Shown: positions 43,869 to 53,415, numbered from the stretch's first letter. The stretch: DNA of 58,702 nucleotides from Acidobacteriota bacterium (GCA_003225055.1 QIAU01000146.1:1-58702); one strand, 5' to 3'. A program made the numbers and translations. Notes: a model not told the origin generated them from the letters alone.

Positions 43869-46006
43869 GCCTCGACCCCCGTTGAATCGCCAGCTTTTCG
43901 TGTCATCGATTCCCCATGTTGGAAAAGCAGTCCGGAGAGCACGGCGCCTGCTTCTTCCGGCCGCATCCGGCCCATACGCTCCACGATTGCCGCCAGATTC
44001 AGGATCAGCACGACCCGTCCGTCGCCGAGGATGGACGCGCCACTCACCAGATCGGTCGTCACGACTTGATCGTCGAGCGCTTTGATAACCAGTTCCTCCT
44101 CGCCAACCAGGCCGTTCACAATCAGCCCGAGTTTTCTTTCGCCGACGTTGATCACCAGCACAAAGAATTTGCGCGAGCGTTTCTCCGTGTCTTCCGCCGG
44201 CAGATGACCGAGCCGCACCAGAGGCAGCATCTGATTGCGCAACGGCAGCACCTCGTGATTGTCCACCTGGTGTACTCCGCCTTCTGTCGCGCGGGCAATT
44301 TCGGCGACCGCATTCAGCGGGATCGCATACAGGCGCTCCTCGACCGTGAACATCAAAGCTTTGATGATGGCCAAGGTCAGCGGCAGTTTCAGCCGAAAGG
44401 TCGTGCCTTCGCCGGCGCCGGTTTCCACGCTGACGCTGGCTTTCATGCGCTGGAGAACACTCTGCACTACGTCCATACCCACGCCCCGTCCGGAAATTTG
44501 CGTGACTTCCTCCGCGGTGCTGAAGCCGGGGCGGAATATGAAATCCAGGGCTTCCGCATCGCTCAGCCGCGCGGCTTCTTGGGTCGTCACCAGTCCCATC
44601 TCGATGGCTTTGGCCCGAACCCGGGGCACGTTGATACCCCGCCCGTCATCCCTGACTTCCACCATGACCTGGTTGCCTTGATGGTAGGCGTCCAGTTGAA
44701 CCGTTCCTTGGGGACTCTTGCCCAGCCGCTGACGCTCTTCCGCTGGCTCGATGCCATGGCTCACGGCATTGCGCACCATGTGGGTAAGCGGCTCGGCAAT
44801 GGCATCCAGGATGCTCTTGTCCAGGTCCGTGTCCTGTCCGGTCAATACCAGCTCCACTTCTCTGCCGCACTGGTGCGCCACATCGCGCACGATTCTCGGG
44901 AAGCGGCGAAATAATTGCTCGACCGGCACCATGCGAATTTTCATCACCGCGCGCTGCAGGTCGTTGAGGACGCGCGCCTGAAAACCCATGGCGTCGGCGA
45001 ACTTATTGCGCAGCGTGTCCTTGGGATGCTGCCGCGCAAATTCGTTCATCACCTGATACAGCATCGATTTTCCAATAATGAGTTCGCCCACCAGATTGAG
45101 CACGTTGTCGATGCGCTCCGCATCCACGCGCAGGATGTTCTCTGCGCCGGCGATGCTAGGCGTCGGAGCAGCAGCCTGGCTGTCCCCCGGTTCTTCCGGA
45201 GCTGGTGAGGGCGCTTCGGTTACGTCTTTTGTCGGTTCTTCGGCACCCGCCGCTTTCTTGGCTTGCTTCGCCGCCTGCGCGGTCTCCATCGTCACCTTGC
45301 TGACAATGGATGGAATGTGACACTTTGCTTCGATCTCCTGCGGGGCGAGCTGGCTGCTCAATGCTGCTTCCACCAGTCGGGCGGCATCGCGCGCTCCCGG
45401 TTCTGGACGGATCGCCAATACCTCGCCTACGGTTTTCAAGGCGTTCTCAATCAGCTGCCGCGCTGCGACCGGCATGGCGCACACCGGATCAATCTGTGCG
45501 GCAATGTTGAAGACGTTCTTTCCCTGGCTCAAGGCATTACGGATGGCCAGCCGTTCATACTCGCTCCACGCGAAGTGGAGGCTTGAAGCGGATTTCTTGC
45601 GCCGCGTCTTTTTGGCGGGCGGCGCCGCCAGCTTGTGGATGCGGGCCCGCAGGGCCTGCGCGGAAGGAACTTTCTTCTTTTTGCGGTAGGCCTCGATCAG
45701 GGCGGCAAAGACGTCGGCGGCCGCCAAGGCAACTTCTGCCATCTGGTCATGCTCGGCGGAGCTGATTTCCAGCGCCAGCACATCCTCGAACTCATGAGCC
45801 AACTCGCTCAGCTCGCGATACCCACAAGCCCCGGCGTCTCCCTTCAGGGTGTGCACGATGCGCCGGATGCTGCGCACCACTTCGCTGTCGCCCGGTTTCT
45901 TCTCCAGCTTCAGCGCCTCTTCGTTGAGCGCCTGGATTAATTCCTGGGCGCTCTCAAAGAAGAGTTCGCGCAGTTCCGCGGTGCGGTCGTCGGATGAGTT
46001 GCTCAA
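43865..46006 (-). CDS. cheA: Chemotaxis histidine kinase CheA
   Basis: 713 aa. An Hpt (P1) domain with phosphorylatable H52 in SIRRIVHTLKGDAGACGY is followed by a helical linker/P2-like region (FAWSEYERLAIRNALSQGKN, about 145-270) and an acidic Ala/Pro linker. Then come a P3 dimerisation domain (ILRVDAERIDNVLNLVGELI), a P4 ATPase domain with N box HMVRNAVSHGIEPAEER and G boxes DDGRGI and GRGVGMDVV, and a P5 CheW-like C-terminus. No receiver is fused. The start overlaps the end of cheR (46003-46006), so cheR-cheA-cheB are all coupled. Confidence 0.95.
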   Translation of the reverse strand: MSNSSDDRTAELRELFFESAQELIQALNEEALKLEKKPGDSEVVRSIRRIVHTLKGDAGACGYRELSELAHEFEDVLALEISSAEHDQMAEVALAAADVFAALIEAYRKKKKVPSAQALRARIHKLAAPPAKKTRRKKSASSLHFAWSEYERLAIRNALSQGKNVFNIAAQIDPVCAMPVAARQLIENALKTVGEVLAIRPEPGARDAARLVEAALSSQLAPQEIEAKCHIPSIVSKVTMETAQAAKQAKKAAGAEEPTKDVTEAPSPAPEEPGDSQAAAPTPSIAGAENILRVDAERIDNVLNLVGELIIGKSMLYQVMNEFARQHPKDTLRNKFADAMGFQARVLNDLQRAVMKIRMVPVEQLFRRFPRIVRDVAHQCGREVELVLTGQDTDLDKSILDAIAEPLTHMVRNAVSHGIEPAEERQRLGKSPQGTVQLDAYHQGNQVMVEVRDDGRGINVPRVRAKAIEMGLVTTQEAARLSDAEALDFIFRPGFSTAEEVTQISGRGVGMDVVQSVLQRMKASVSVETGAGEGTTFRLKLPLTLAIIKALMFTVEERLYAIPLNAVAEIARATEGGVHQVDNHEVLPLRNQMLPLVRLGHLPAEDTEKRSRKFFVLVINVGERKLGLIVNGLVGEEELVIKALDDQVVTTDLVSGASILGDGRVVLILNLAAIVERMGRMRPEEAGAVLSGLLFQHGESMTRKAGDSTGVEA

Positions 46007-46908
46007 ACGTTCACCTCAACCCGCTGATACGCGGTTCCGTTGTTGCGATGTATCATCGCGAACTTGTCGGTCAGCCCCAGCAGGCTCTCGGCATGTCCGA
46101 CAAACAGGTAGCCCCCTGGATTGAGGCAACGATAGAACTTGTCCACCAGCCGCTTCTGCTCAGGTTCGTCGAAATACATCATCACGTTGCGGCAGAAGAT
46201 CACGTCATTGCGCTGCGGCAGATATTCTGTCTTCAGATTGTGGAAGTCGAAGTGGACGATCTCTTTTACAGCTTTCTTCACTGCGTACCGGTCGCCGACC
46301 TTGTCGAAGTAGCGCAGCCGGTAGCTGTAATCCACGCTGGACATCTGGGATTCGTTGTAGGCGCCTTCCTGCCCCGCACGCAAAACCGAGTAGCTGATGT
46401 CGGACGCCATTACCTCGACTTTCCAGGGCGGAGGCACCAGCGGCCGCGGCGAAACGTTAGCCGTGGGCAGGGGATTGCGCAGATAGTAATAAGCCAGGGC
46501 ATCAGAGATCAGCATGGCCATGGTGTATGGCTCCTGGCCGGTCGAACAACCCGCGCTCCACACCCGCAATGAAAAATCCCGCCGCGCCTGCTTCCGCTGC
46601 AGAATCTCTTCCAGAATGAACTTGTGAAACAGATCCAACTGCGCCTTGTTGCGAAAGAAACTGGTCTCGTTGATGGTGAGGTTCTCGAGCAACCGGGCCA
46701 GTTCCTGCTTGCCATCACTGCTGATCAAAAGCCGGTAATAGCTGTAGAAGGAATCCAGCTGGCATTCCCGCAGGCGGCGCTGCAAGCGGTCCTCGAGAAA
46801 ATGCGCGCGGCGCGCGTCGAAATGCATACCGCACTCCTGGTACACGAGCGCCTGGAGCAGCTTCAGTTCGGCATCGCTCAAGGATGGCGGCAAGGCGGGT
46901 GTGCTCAT
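46003..46908 (-). CDS. cheR: MCP methyltransferase CheR
   Basis: 301 aa SAM-dependent glutamate methyltransferase. The N-terminal helical domain (LKLLQALVYQECGMHFDARR) binds receptors; the catalytic domain has NETSFFRNKAQLDLF, the SAM loop VWSAGCSTGQEPYTMAM, MASDIS and the canonical IFCRNVMMYFDEPEQ with GGYLFVGHAESL. Works with CheB to adapt the MCP encoded just upstream in the operon. A second, divergent CheR is encoded at 57234. Confidence 0.95.
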   Translation of the reverse strand: MSTPALPPSLSDAELKLLQALVYQECGMHFDARRAHFLEDRLQRRLRECQLDSFYSYYRLLISSDGKQELARLLENLTINETSFFRNKAQLDLFHKFILEEILQRKQARRDFSLRVWSAGCSTGQEPYTMAMLISDALAYYYLRNPLPTANVSPRPLVPPPWKVEVMASDISYSVLRAGQEGAYNESQMSSVDYSYRLRYFDKVGDRYAVKKAVKEIVHFDFHNLKTEYLPQRNDVIFCRNVMMYFDEPEQKRLVDKFYRCLNPGGYLFVGHAESLLGLTDKFAMIHRNNGTAYQRVEVNV

Positions 46909-46921
46909 GTCGTTGTCCGGC

Positions 46922-47407
46922 TTATTGGCCGGCGGCCGCTCCCTTCGCCTCGGCGGATTTTTCCTCTCGTTGCGAACTGCTGCGATCGAGGAGCTTGTTC
47001 ATGTCTAGCAGAACGATCAGACGGTCCTTGTACTTTCCCAATCCGGTAACGCAATTCAGGCCACCATCCTGAAAGACCGCCGGCGGGGGTTCCACGTCCT
47101 CGGCCGGAATCTTGATTACATCGGAGGCAGAATCCACGATGAGCCCCGTGAGCCGCCCGTGGGTTTCCACCACCAGGATCCGGTTCTTTTTGGGGTTGGC
47201 TACGATCTGCTTTTCTCCAAAGCGCTTACGCAAATCGATCACGGACACAATCTTGCCGCGCAGGTTAATGACGCCCTCGATGTATTCGGGGGCGTCCGGC
47301 ACGGCGGTAATTTCCGTGAGGCGGACGATCTCATGCAGCGACGCGATGCGAACGCCATAAGTCTCGCGTCCCACCTGGAAACCGACAATGTGCAACTCAC
47401 GGTTCAT
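46922..47407 (-). CDS. cheW: CheW coupling protein
   Basis: 161 aa. Typical CheW: HIVGFQVGRETYGVRIASLH (strand 1), EITAVPDAPEYIEGVINLRG (the conserved VINLRG) and KIVSVIDLRKRFG. ILVVETHGRLTGLIVDSASD follows, then a short charged Ala/Lys-rich tail. Links the MCP tip to CheA. Thirteen bases from cheR and fifteen from the MCP gene. Confidence 0.95.
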   Translation of the reverse strand: MNRELHIVGFQVGRETYGVRIASLHEIVRLTEITAVPDAPEYIEGVINLRGKIVSVIDLRKRFGEKQIVANPKKNRILVVETHGRLTGLIVDSASDVIKIPAEDVEPPPAVFQDGGLNCVTGLGKYKDRLIVLLDMNKLLDRSSSQREEKSAEAKGAAAGQ

Positions 47408-47422
47408 GAAGATTTCCGGAGC

Positions 47423-49411
47423 CTACGAATGTGACGCCATGGCCGCCCGCGCCGCCCTGCCAGCCTTGTCTTGTTTCCCGCCACTATCGCCATAGTCACC
47501 GATGTTGTCGATGATGAAGCGGTGCATTGAGGACAGCAGGTCTCGCGACATCTTGGACATCTGTTCTGCCGAAGCTGCCAATTCGGTCGAGCCGGAAGTA
47601 GATTGCTGGATCAGTTCCCGCATCCGCTCCATGGCCTTGACGACTGCCTGCGCGCCGGAAGCCTGTTCTTCCACGGCGGAGTTGATCTCGTGAGTGATTT
47701 CGTTCAGCCGCGTTGTAGCGCGCGCAATCTGCGAGGATCCGTGGGACTGCTCGTTAGTCGCCGCCCCGATTTCCTGCGCAAACTTGTAGACCTCGGTCAC
47801 GACGTTGGAGATTTTCTTGAGCGCGCCGTTCAACTCGCCGCCCAACTCCAGGCCCTCATTCACGATGCCCGTGCTGCGGTCCATGTTCTCCACCGCCTTG
47901 CGGGCTTCCTTCTGGATACTCTGGATCAGTTCGGAAATTTCCTTGGTAGACTGTGCCGACTTTTCAGCCAGCTTTCTGACTTCGTCGGCCACCACCGCGA
48001 ATCCCAGCCCGTGTTCGCCGGCGCGAGCCGCTTCAATGGCCGCGTTCAGAGCGAGCAGGTTGGTTTGCTCGGCAAGGTCGTCAATGACTTCGATGATCTT
48101 GCCGATGTCGTCTGCCCTCTGCCCGAGAACGTCGATGATTTCACCCGAACTTTGGATGGTGGTGTTGATGCGGTTGAGACCGTCGGTCGCCTTTTCCATG
48201 GTGGCAATTCCGTTATGCACCTCTTCGCGCGACCGATTGGAAATGTCCAGCAGCACCTTCGCGGTGTCGGCCACTCGTTGAATCGAAGCCACCATCTGGT
48301 CGATGGAAGCCGAAGTCTCGCTCACGCTCGAGGCTTGCGTCTGCGTACTCTTCACCATGTTCTGCACGTTCACGCTCATTTCATGCATGGTGCTGGTGAC
48401 TTCATCAATAGCCGAGGACGCCTGCAAGCTGATCTTGGCCGATTCGTCCGAAGCGCCCGCCACTTGTCCGGAAGCGCTGGCCACTTGGCGGGAAGCGTCA
48501 CGCACGTTCTTCACCAGGCTGTGCAAACCTTCCACCATCTTCTGAAAGGCATGGCCGAGGGTGTCGCTTTTTGACCGTGGTTTTACTTCTACCGTCAGAT
48601 CGCCGCCCGCGATGGCCTCCGAGACCGTCGCCATCTCCTTCAGGTACTTCACCATCGCGCTGAAGGTCCGGGCCAGTTCGCCAATCTCATCCTGGCGCTG
48701 AATATCAATGTTGTGGTCCAGTTCGCCGGCATTTCCGATCTGCTGAGCGACGCCCATGAGGTTGTTCAAAGGTTCAGTAATGCTGTTGGCGGTGCTGTAG
48801 GCGATGAATAATCCCAAGCCAAGCGCGATCAAGGTGCTGATCACAGACACCGTGCTGGTCGCGGTGGTCGCCGTCTCATCGGAACGGCGTCGCTCTTCCA
48901 CCGTTTTTTTAGTTTCCTGGTCGGCAATATCCAGCGTGTCGGTGGAGTTCTTCACCCAGGAGGAGGCATCTTTCTGAAGGTAGAAGATTTGCAGTTCAGC
49001 CACCGTAACATTGCCGGCATCTACCTGCTTGCGTTTCTCAATCAGTGGCACGGCAAACTCGTTGTACCAGGACTGTTCCAGCTGTTGGACTCTCTCGAGA
49101 GCCGTCTTCTGCTGATCTGAGTTAGCCAGCGACATCGCCTGCCTCAGGTGCTCGCCGAGCCGCCGAACCCCCTCGGTCATCCGTTCCGTTTCCCGGGTAT
49201 CGCCGCTCAGCAGGTAATTGCTTAGGAAGAGCCGGTTCTGCATCATCTGGGAGCGCAAGTGGTCGGTTGCATCCGACATCTCCATAGACTGCTGGGCGGC
49301 GGTCTTGGCCGAATGCTCCCGCTCGACGGCAACCAGGTTCACCAGCAACAGCACTACGACCATCGCAAGGACGGCTCCGAAGTTGAGATAAAGTTTCTTG
49401 CTGATCGTCAT
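47423..49411 (-). CDS. Methyl-accepting chemotaxis protein
   Basis: 662 aa transmembrane receptor. TM1 is about residues 9-30 (FGAVLAMVVVLLLVNLVAVE), a periplasmic helical sensor of about 160 residues follows (four-helix-bundle type), and TM2 is SVISTLIALGLGLFIAYSTA. After HAMP-like sequence (SITEPLNNLM...), a second HAMP-like unit is suggested by EMATVSEAIAGGDLTVEV. The signalling tip is IEVIDDLAEQTNLLALNAAI with EAARAGEHGLGFAVVADEVR. Start ATG 49411 has GGAGGAG five bases upstream; a longer frame to 49546 overlaps the upstream gene and is rejected. No CheR-binding pentapeptide is seen at the C-terminus (AARAAMASHS). The ligand is unknown. Confidence 0.93.
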   Translation of the reverse strand: MTISKKLYLNFGAVLAMVVVLLLVNLVAVEREHSAKTAAQQSMEMSDATDHLRSQMMQNRLFLSNYLLSGDTRETERMTEGVRRLGEHLRQAMSLANSDQQKTALERVQQLEQSWYNEFAVPLIEKRKQVDAGNVTVAELQIFYLQKDASSWVKNSTDTLDIADQETKKTVEERRRSDETATTATSTVSVISTLIALGLGLFIAYSTANSITEPLNNLMGVAQQIGNAGELDHNIDIQRQDEIGELARTFSAMVKYLKEMATVSEAIAGGDLTVEVKPRSKSDTLGHAFQKMVEGLHSLVKNVRDASRQVASASGQVAGASDESAKISLQASSAIDEVTSTMHEMSVNVQNMVKSTQTQASSVSETSASIDQMVASIQRVADTAKVLLDISNRSREEVHNGIATMEKATDGLNRINTTIQSSGEIIDVLGQRADDIGKIIEVIDDLAEQTNLLALNAAIEAARAGEHGLGFAVVADEVRKLAEKSAQSTKEISELIQSIQKEARKAVENMDRSTGIVNEGLELGGELNGALKKISNVVTEVYKFAQEIGAATNEQSHGSSQIARATTRLNEITHEINSAVEEQASGAQAVVKAMERMRELIQQSTSGSTELAASAEQMSKMSRDLLSSMHRFIIDNIGDYGDSGGKQDKAGRAARAAMASHS

Positions 49412-49448
49412 TGCTGCTCCTCCGTAAAAACCCCAATCTTGCTGATCA

Positions 49449-49811
49449 TCACTGGCTTGCCGGCTTAAAAGTGACTTCCACCACCCCGCTGTTTTCGTCC
49501 GCAGCGGTCTCAAATTTCCATTTCTTGACGGCATCCTCGGCGGCATTCACCAGCACGGGATGCCCGCCCAGCGCCTTCGTGCTCTTAACGTTTCCATTGG
49601 GGGCTACTACCACCGCCAGCCGGACCACTCCGCTGAGGTTCAGCCGTCGGGCAAGGTCCGGGTAAACGGGCGCCACCCGGATCTTGATCTTGCGCGGGAT
49701 CTCTTCCTCCGGCTTGTGGGCGAACCCGAGTGCCGGCTTGCCTGCCGAGAGGCAGACCGCCGCTGCCAACAGACTCGTTGCTAGCCAACTCTGCCGCTCC
49801 CGGAAAGACAC
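49449..49811 (-). CDS. Exported TonB C-terminal-domain protein heading the chemosensory operon
   Basis: 120 aa. GTG 49811 has GGAGG four bases upstream. Signal peptide about WLATSLLAAAVCLSAGKPALGFA, then directly the TonB C-terminal fold: VYPDLARRLNLSGVVRLAVV, APNGNVKSTKALGGHPVLVN and AAEDAVKKWKFETA. The usual TonB N-terminal anchor plus long Pro-rich spanner is absent, so it is a small exported domain rather than an energy transducer for ExbBD. It is 37 bases upstream of the MCP gene on the same strand. It might contact the MCP sensor or the cell wall (inference). Confidence 0.8.
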   Translation of the reverse strand: MSFRERQSWLATSLLAAAVCLSAGKPALGFAHKPEEEIPRKIKIRVAPVYPDLARRLNLSGVVRLAVVVAPNGNVKSTKALGGHPVLVNAAEDAVKKWKFETAADENSGVVEVTFKPASQ

Positions 49812-49844
49812 AATTCCTCCATGAGAGAAACCTATCGTTATAGG

Positions 49845-49860
49845 TGCACGGCCGCTGCCA
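49845..49860 (-). promoter_or_regulatory. Putative sigma-54 (-24/-12) promoter of the mcp-che operon
   Basis: On the minus strand TGGCAGCGGCCGTGCA has GG at -24 (49859-49858), exactly ten bases, then GC at -12 (49847-49846). Transcription would start near 49835, 24 bases before the GTG at 49811. The sequence shares TGGC and CGTGCA with the candidate at 54968. An NtrC-family activator with GAFTGA is encoded nearby (53416), and palindromic candidate activator sites lie about 150 and 230 bases upstream. Confidence 0.6.
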
Positions 49861-50003
49861 CCCGCTCGGCGAGCGGCCGGGGTTTCCAAGATTCAGTTCT
49901 AAGTTGCTGTAGAACAATGGCTTATAGGATTGGCCGAGAGGTTTGGCCGGGGCCGGGGCAGGAGCCTTAATGTCTCAGGAGAGGCGTGGTCGCGACGGAT
50001 TTC

Positions 50004-50016
50004 TCTCAGTTTGAGA
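50004..50016. promoter_or_regulatory. Candidate activator site 1 (TCTCA-N3-TGAGA)
   Basis: TCTCAGTTTGAGA is a palindrome with a 3-base centre, followed by CGG. It is located between the divergent che and kinase operons, 36 bases before an ATCCCCCCACT direct repeat (50040). Proposed binding site for the NtrC-type regulator at 53416. Confidence 0.5.
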
Positions 50017-50085
50017 CGGATTCGTCTGCCACAGTCCTAATCCCCCCACTTTCATTTTGCGACACCTTTTCGTCGTATTTCCTTG

Positions 50086-50098
50086 ACTCAATTTGAGA
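50086..50098. promoter_or_regulatory. Candidate activator site 2 (ACTCA-N3-TGAGA)
   Basis: ACTCAATTTGAGA repeats the site at 50004 with the same 3-base centre, and is followed 33 bases later by the second ATCCCCCCACT (50119). The pair of sites is thus a duplicated two-part module about 80 bases apart. Confidence 0.5.
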
Positions 50099-50174
50099 TG
50101 ACGAGGTACGTTCCCCTTATCCCCCCACTGTTGTTACGTCCGAGCGGTTCTGGTTAGGAACGGCTAACCGGCCT

Positions 50175-53021
50175 ATGCACTCTGGAAATGGCACGCTAGT
50201 TGATGACCCTGGTTCCCGGTCCGGTGAGACCTTTCAAAAGCTGCTGCTGCGATTGTGTGCGGCCGCTAATCAGGGACACGACACCCAATCCCTGCTTCGC
50301 CTCTTCTGTCAGATGACGCGGGAATTCTTCCAGGTGAGCGGCAGCTATTTCTGGCAGGTTGTTGCTCCCGATGAACTTGTGGGCACCGAGGCGGACGGAT
50401 TCATGGCCGACGAGTTTCGCGGCACCCGTCTGGGCCTCAAGACTGGAGCGAGCGAGGTCGCCTTGGAATCGATTCGCAGCCGCAAGACAGTTTACCTCAA
50501 CAATGTGGACCTGGAACGCTATCCCATGGCCCGGGAATATCGCGCCCGCTCCATCATGGCTGCCCCCTTAATCATTTCCGGAGAAGCGATCGGGGCGGCG
50601 GTTTTCGTGCACGGCTCCGATCCAGCCTTCTTCAGCGACGACTTGGCCGCCAAAGCTACCATCCTTGCCGGGCAGGCGGCGGTGGCACTGGAGATGACGC
50701 GCAATCTCCACCTTTCCGAGCAGCACCGCCGCCGGGCCGAAGCGTTGATGAGCCTGGCCCTGGAAACCAGTTCGCTCGTCCGGCTGCCCGAGTTCGCCAA
50801 GCGTTTTGTTTCCCGCGTCGCCGGCATGCTGGACGCCCACGCCGCCGCCCTGGCCCTTTATCAGGATTCGAAGCTGGAGACAGTGGTCCTCGAGGGCAGC
50901 CAGGGAAATGACCTTGCACTCTTCGGTCGTCTGAATGTTGCGCTGTCTGGGCTGCTACCTGAACATCGTCAAGCTATCTTTTCCGCGCCGGCCAATGAGT
51001 TGCTCGGTCCAGTCGCCTCGGCCCTCGGTTGGAATGACCTTACCGTGGCGCGGCTTCCCGGAACCGACGGAGAACTGGTTGGCCTGCTCTGCCTTGCCAA
51101 CCGCGGACATGCCGCCAATCAGGATGACGAGCTGCTTTTGCAGGCCATCGTCGGGCAGGCGTCTGTCGCCCTGGAGAACGCTCGCCTGTTCACCCGCATG
51201 GACCAGGCCAATCGCCACTGGCTGGAGATCTTCGATGCACTCTCCGATTTCATCGTGGTCCATGACGAGCACCACAGGGTATTGCGCGCGAACCGCCCGC
51301 TGGCGGAATTCATTGGCGTGCCCCCGCCGGAGCTGATCGGCATCAGCATGAGCGCGTTGATGTCCGTGGCTCCCGATGTCGCGCCGCGTTCCTGTCCGTT
51401 CTGCCGCAGCGACGTGGAGGGAGGCGACGAGTTCGTACAGCCCGTGCTGGAGCGCACCTACCTGGTTTCCACCTCGCGGGTTCACGCCAGCGAGAGTGAA
51501 AGCCTTCAGACTATCCACGTCTTGAAAGACATCACCGATCGCCGCGAGGCGGAGCGCCGCTATCGCGAGCTGTTCGATAACATCCAGGAGGGCTTGTTCT
51601 TCACCAGCCCCGAGGGCCGCTTCATCGAAGTGAACCAAGCCCTGGTTCGCATGCTGGGATACGACGGCCGGGAAGAATTGCTGCAGGCCGAGGTGCCGAC
51701 ACAAATCTATTCTTCGCCCGAACGCCGTCGCGAGCTGACACAGTTGGTGGAACAGCGCGGGGTCTTGCGGAACTACCACGAAACTCTGCGTCGCAAAGAC
51801 GGCTCGCTGATCCACGTGCTGATGAACGCCTTCGCGGTGCGCGACGCCCAGGGCCGCTTGACCCAATATCGCGGCCTCATGCTCGACATTACCGATCTCA
51901 AGAATTTTCAGTCGGAGCTACAGCGCGAGCGCGATTTCTCCAGCAAGATCCTGAACAATACCCAGAGCCTGATCCTGGTGGCCGATACTGCCGGTCTGAT
52001 CAGTTATGCCAACCGCCGCTGGTACGAAGCGGGAGGCTATCAACGAGAGCAGTTGCTGGGCCGCCCGCTGATGGAACTGATTGCTCCCACCCGCCGCTCG
52101 GCCATGCAGGAGGCGCTCGCCGCCACTCTCTGCGGCCAGCAGGTGGACAACCTTGAGCTTCCGGTCATGCGCGCCGATGGCCGCACCGGCCAATTCTCTG
52201 TCAATCTGAGCCCGATGCGTGATGACCAGGGCCACGTCTCCAGCATCGTCGTGGTCATGACCGACATCACCGACGCTTCCATGTTGCACGCCAAACTCAT
52301 GCATACCGAAAAGATGGCGGCGGTGGGCCAGTTGGTTTCCGGCGTGGCCCACGAGGTCAACAATCCCTTGACCGCCATTCTCGGCTTCGCCGATCTGCTG
52401 ATGGAAAATCCTGAGCTCCCCGATGCCGCCCGCAGAGATCTGCGGGTCATTCTTCAAGAGGCGCAGCGCACCAAACAGATCGTACAAAACCTGCTCAGCT
52501 TTGCTCGTCAGATGCCGCCTCAGCGCCAGGCGGTGCAACTCAACAGCATTCTCAGCCGCACCATTAAGCTGCGGGCTTACGATTTCTCCAGCCACGGCGT
52601 TGAGGTGGTAGAGAAGTACCTGAGCGATTTGCCCGACGTCATAGGCGACTCACACCAGTTGCAACAGGTATTCCTCAACATCATTAACAACGCATACGAC
52701 GCGGTGAGCGAGACGGAACGCCCGCCGCGCATCGAGATCGAGACCTCCACGGCGGGTGGTTTTGCCGAGGTCTCCTTCCGCGACAACGGTCCTGGCATCG
52801 CCCAACCAGACCGGATCTTTGATCCGTTTTTCACCACCAAGGAAGTCGGCAAGGGAACCGGGCTAGGCCTCAGTATCTGCTACGGAATTGTGCGCGAGCA
52901 TGGCGGCGAGATCTTCTGCCACAACCACCAAGACGGACCGGGCGCCACTTTCATTGTGCGACTGCCGGCGGTTTCCGAAACCGCCACCATGAGCGCCTCG
53001 GCGGGAGTTGTCGAGAGATGA
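50175..53021 (+). CDS. Cytosolic GAF/PAS multi-sensor histidine kinase
   Basis: 948 aa without membrane segments. Two GAF-like domains (about 15-170 and 185-340: YPMAREYRARSIMAAPLIIS, VGLLCLANRGH). Three PAS domains follow (about 350-460 with IFDALSDFIVVHDEHHRVLR; 465-585 with LFDNIQEGLFFTSPEGRFIE; 590-705 with ILNNTQSLILVADTAGLISY). Then HisKA with H726 in VSGVAHEVNNPLTAILGFAD and an ATPase domain with N box VFLNIINNAYDAV and G boxes FRDNGPGIAQ and GTGLGLSICYGI. It is the NtrB-like partner of the receiver and NtrC-type genes that follow (ATGA overlap at 53018-53021). Divergent from the che operon. Confidence 0.93.
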   Translation: MHSGNGTLVDDPGSRSGETFQKLLLRLCAAANQGHDTQSLLRLFCQMTREFFQVSGSYFWQVVAPDELVGTEADGFMADEFRGTRLGLKTGASEVALESIRSRKTVYLNNVDLERYPMAREYRARSIMAAPLIISGEAIGAAVFVHGSDPAFFSDDLAAKATILAGQAAVALEMTRNLHLSEQHRRRAEALMSLALETSSLVRLPEFAKRFVSRVAGMLDAHAAALALYQDSKLETVVLEGSQGNDLALFGRLNVALSGLLPEHRQAIFSAPANELLGPVASALGWNDLTVARLPGTDGELVGLLCLANRGHAANQDDELLLQAIVGQASVALENARLFTRMDQANRHWLEIFDALSDFIVVHDEHHRVLRANRPLAEFIGVPPPELIGISMSALMSVAPDVAPRSCPFCRSDVEGGDEFVQPVLERTYLVSTSRVHASESESLQTIHVLKDITDRREAERRYRELFDNIQEGLFFTSPEGRFIEVNQALVRMLGYDGREELLQAEVPTQIYSSPERRRELTQLVEQRGVLRNYHETLRRKDGSLIHVLMNAFAVRDAQGRLTQYRGLMLDITDLKNFQSELQRERDFSSKILNNTQSLILVADTAGLISYANRRWYEAGGYQREQLLGRPLMELIAPTRRSAMQEALAATLCGQQVDNLELPVMRADGRTGQFSVNLSPMRDDQGHVSSIVVVMTDITDASMLHAKLMHTEKMAAVGQLVSGVAHEVNNPLTAILGFADLLMENPELPDAARRDLRVILQEAQRTKQIVQNLLSFARQMPPQRQAVQLNSILSRTIKLRAYDFSSHGVEVVEKYLSDLPDVIGDSHQLQQVFLNIINNAYDAVSETERPPRIEIETSTAGGFAEVSFRDNGPGIAQPDRIFDPFFTTKEVGKGTGLGLSICYGIVREHGGEIFCHNHQDGPGATFIVRLPAVSETATMSASAGVVER

Positions 53022-53415
53022 CCAGCCCCATGGCAAAAGCTGGAACCCTCCCCATCCTGCTGATTGAGGACGAGCCTTCGGTGATGGCTTACGTGCAAGC
53101 TGCGTTGGAACGCGGAGGCTATCCGGTGGTGTGCTGTGAGTCGGGGGTCGAAGCTCTGCGCGCGCTCGCCTCGGGAAATTTCCTGGGCGTCGTTTCCGAT
53201 ATGCGCACCCCCGGCGGCGTCAATGGAGCCGATGTCCATGCCTGGATCGTCGAGCACCGCCCTGAACTGGCCTCCCGAATCGTGTTTATCACGGGCGATG
53301 TTGCCAATGATGAAACTGTGGCCACGCTGCGCAAGACCGGGGCGCCCTGCATCGAGAAGCCTTTCCGGGTCCAGCAGTTTATTTCCGTGGTGGAGAAAAC
53401 GTTGGGAAAGTCCGA

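Noticed and set aside
47603-48574. Plus-strand open frame inside the MCP gene
   Set aside because: Antisense of the highly conserved MCP signalling domain; His/Arg-rich shadow composition.
50187-50203. TGGCACGCTAGTTGAT as a sigma-54 promoter
   Set aside because: The -12 position reads GA, not GC, and it lies inside the first codons of the kinase gene.
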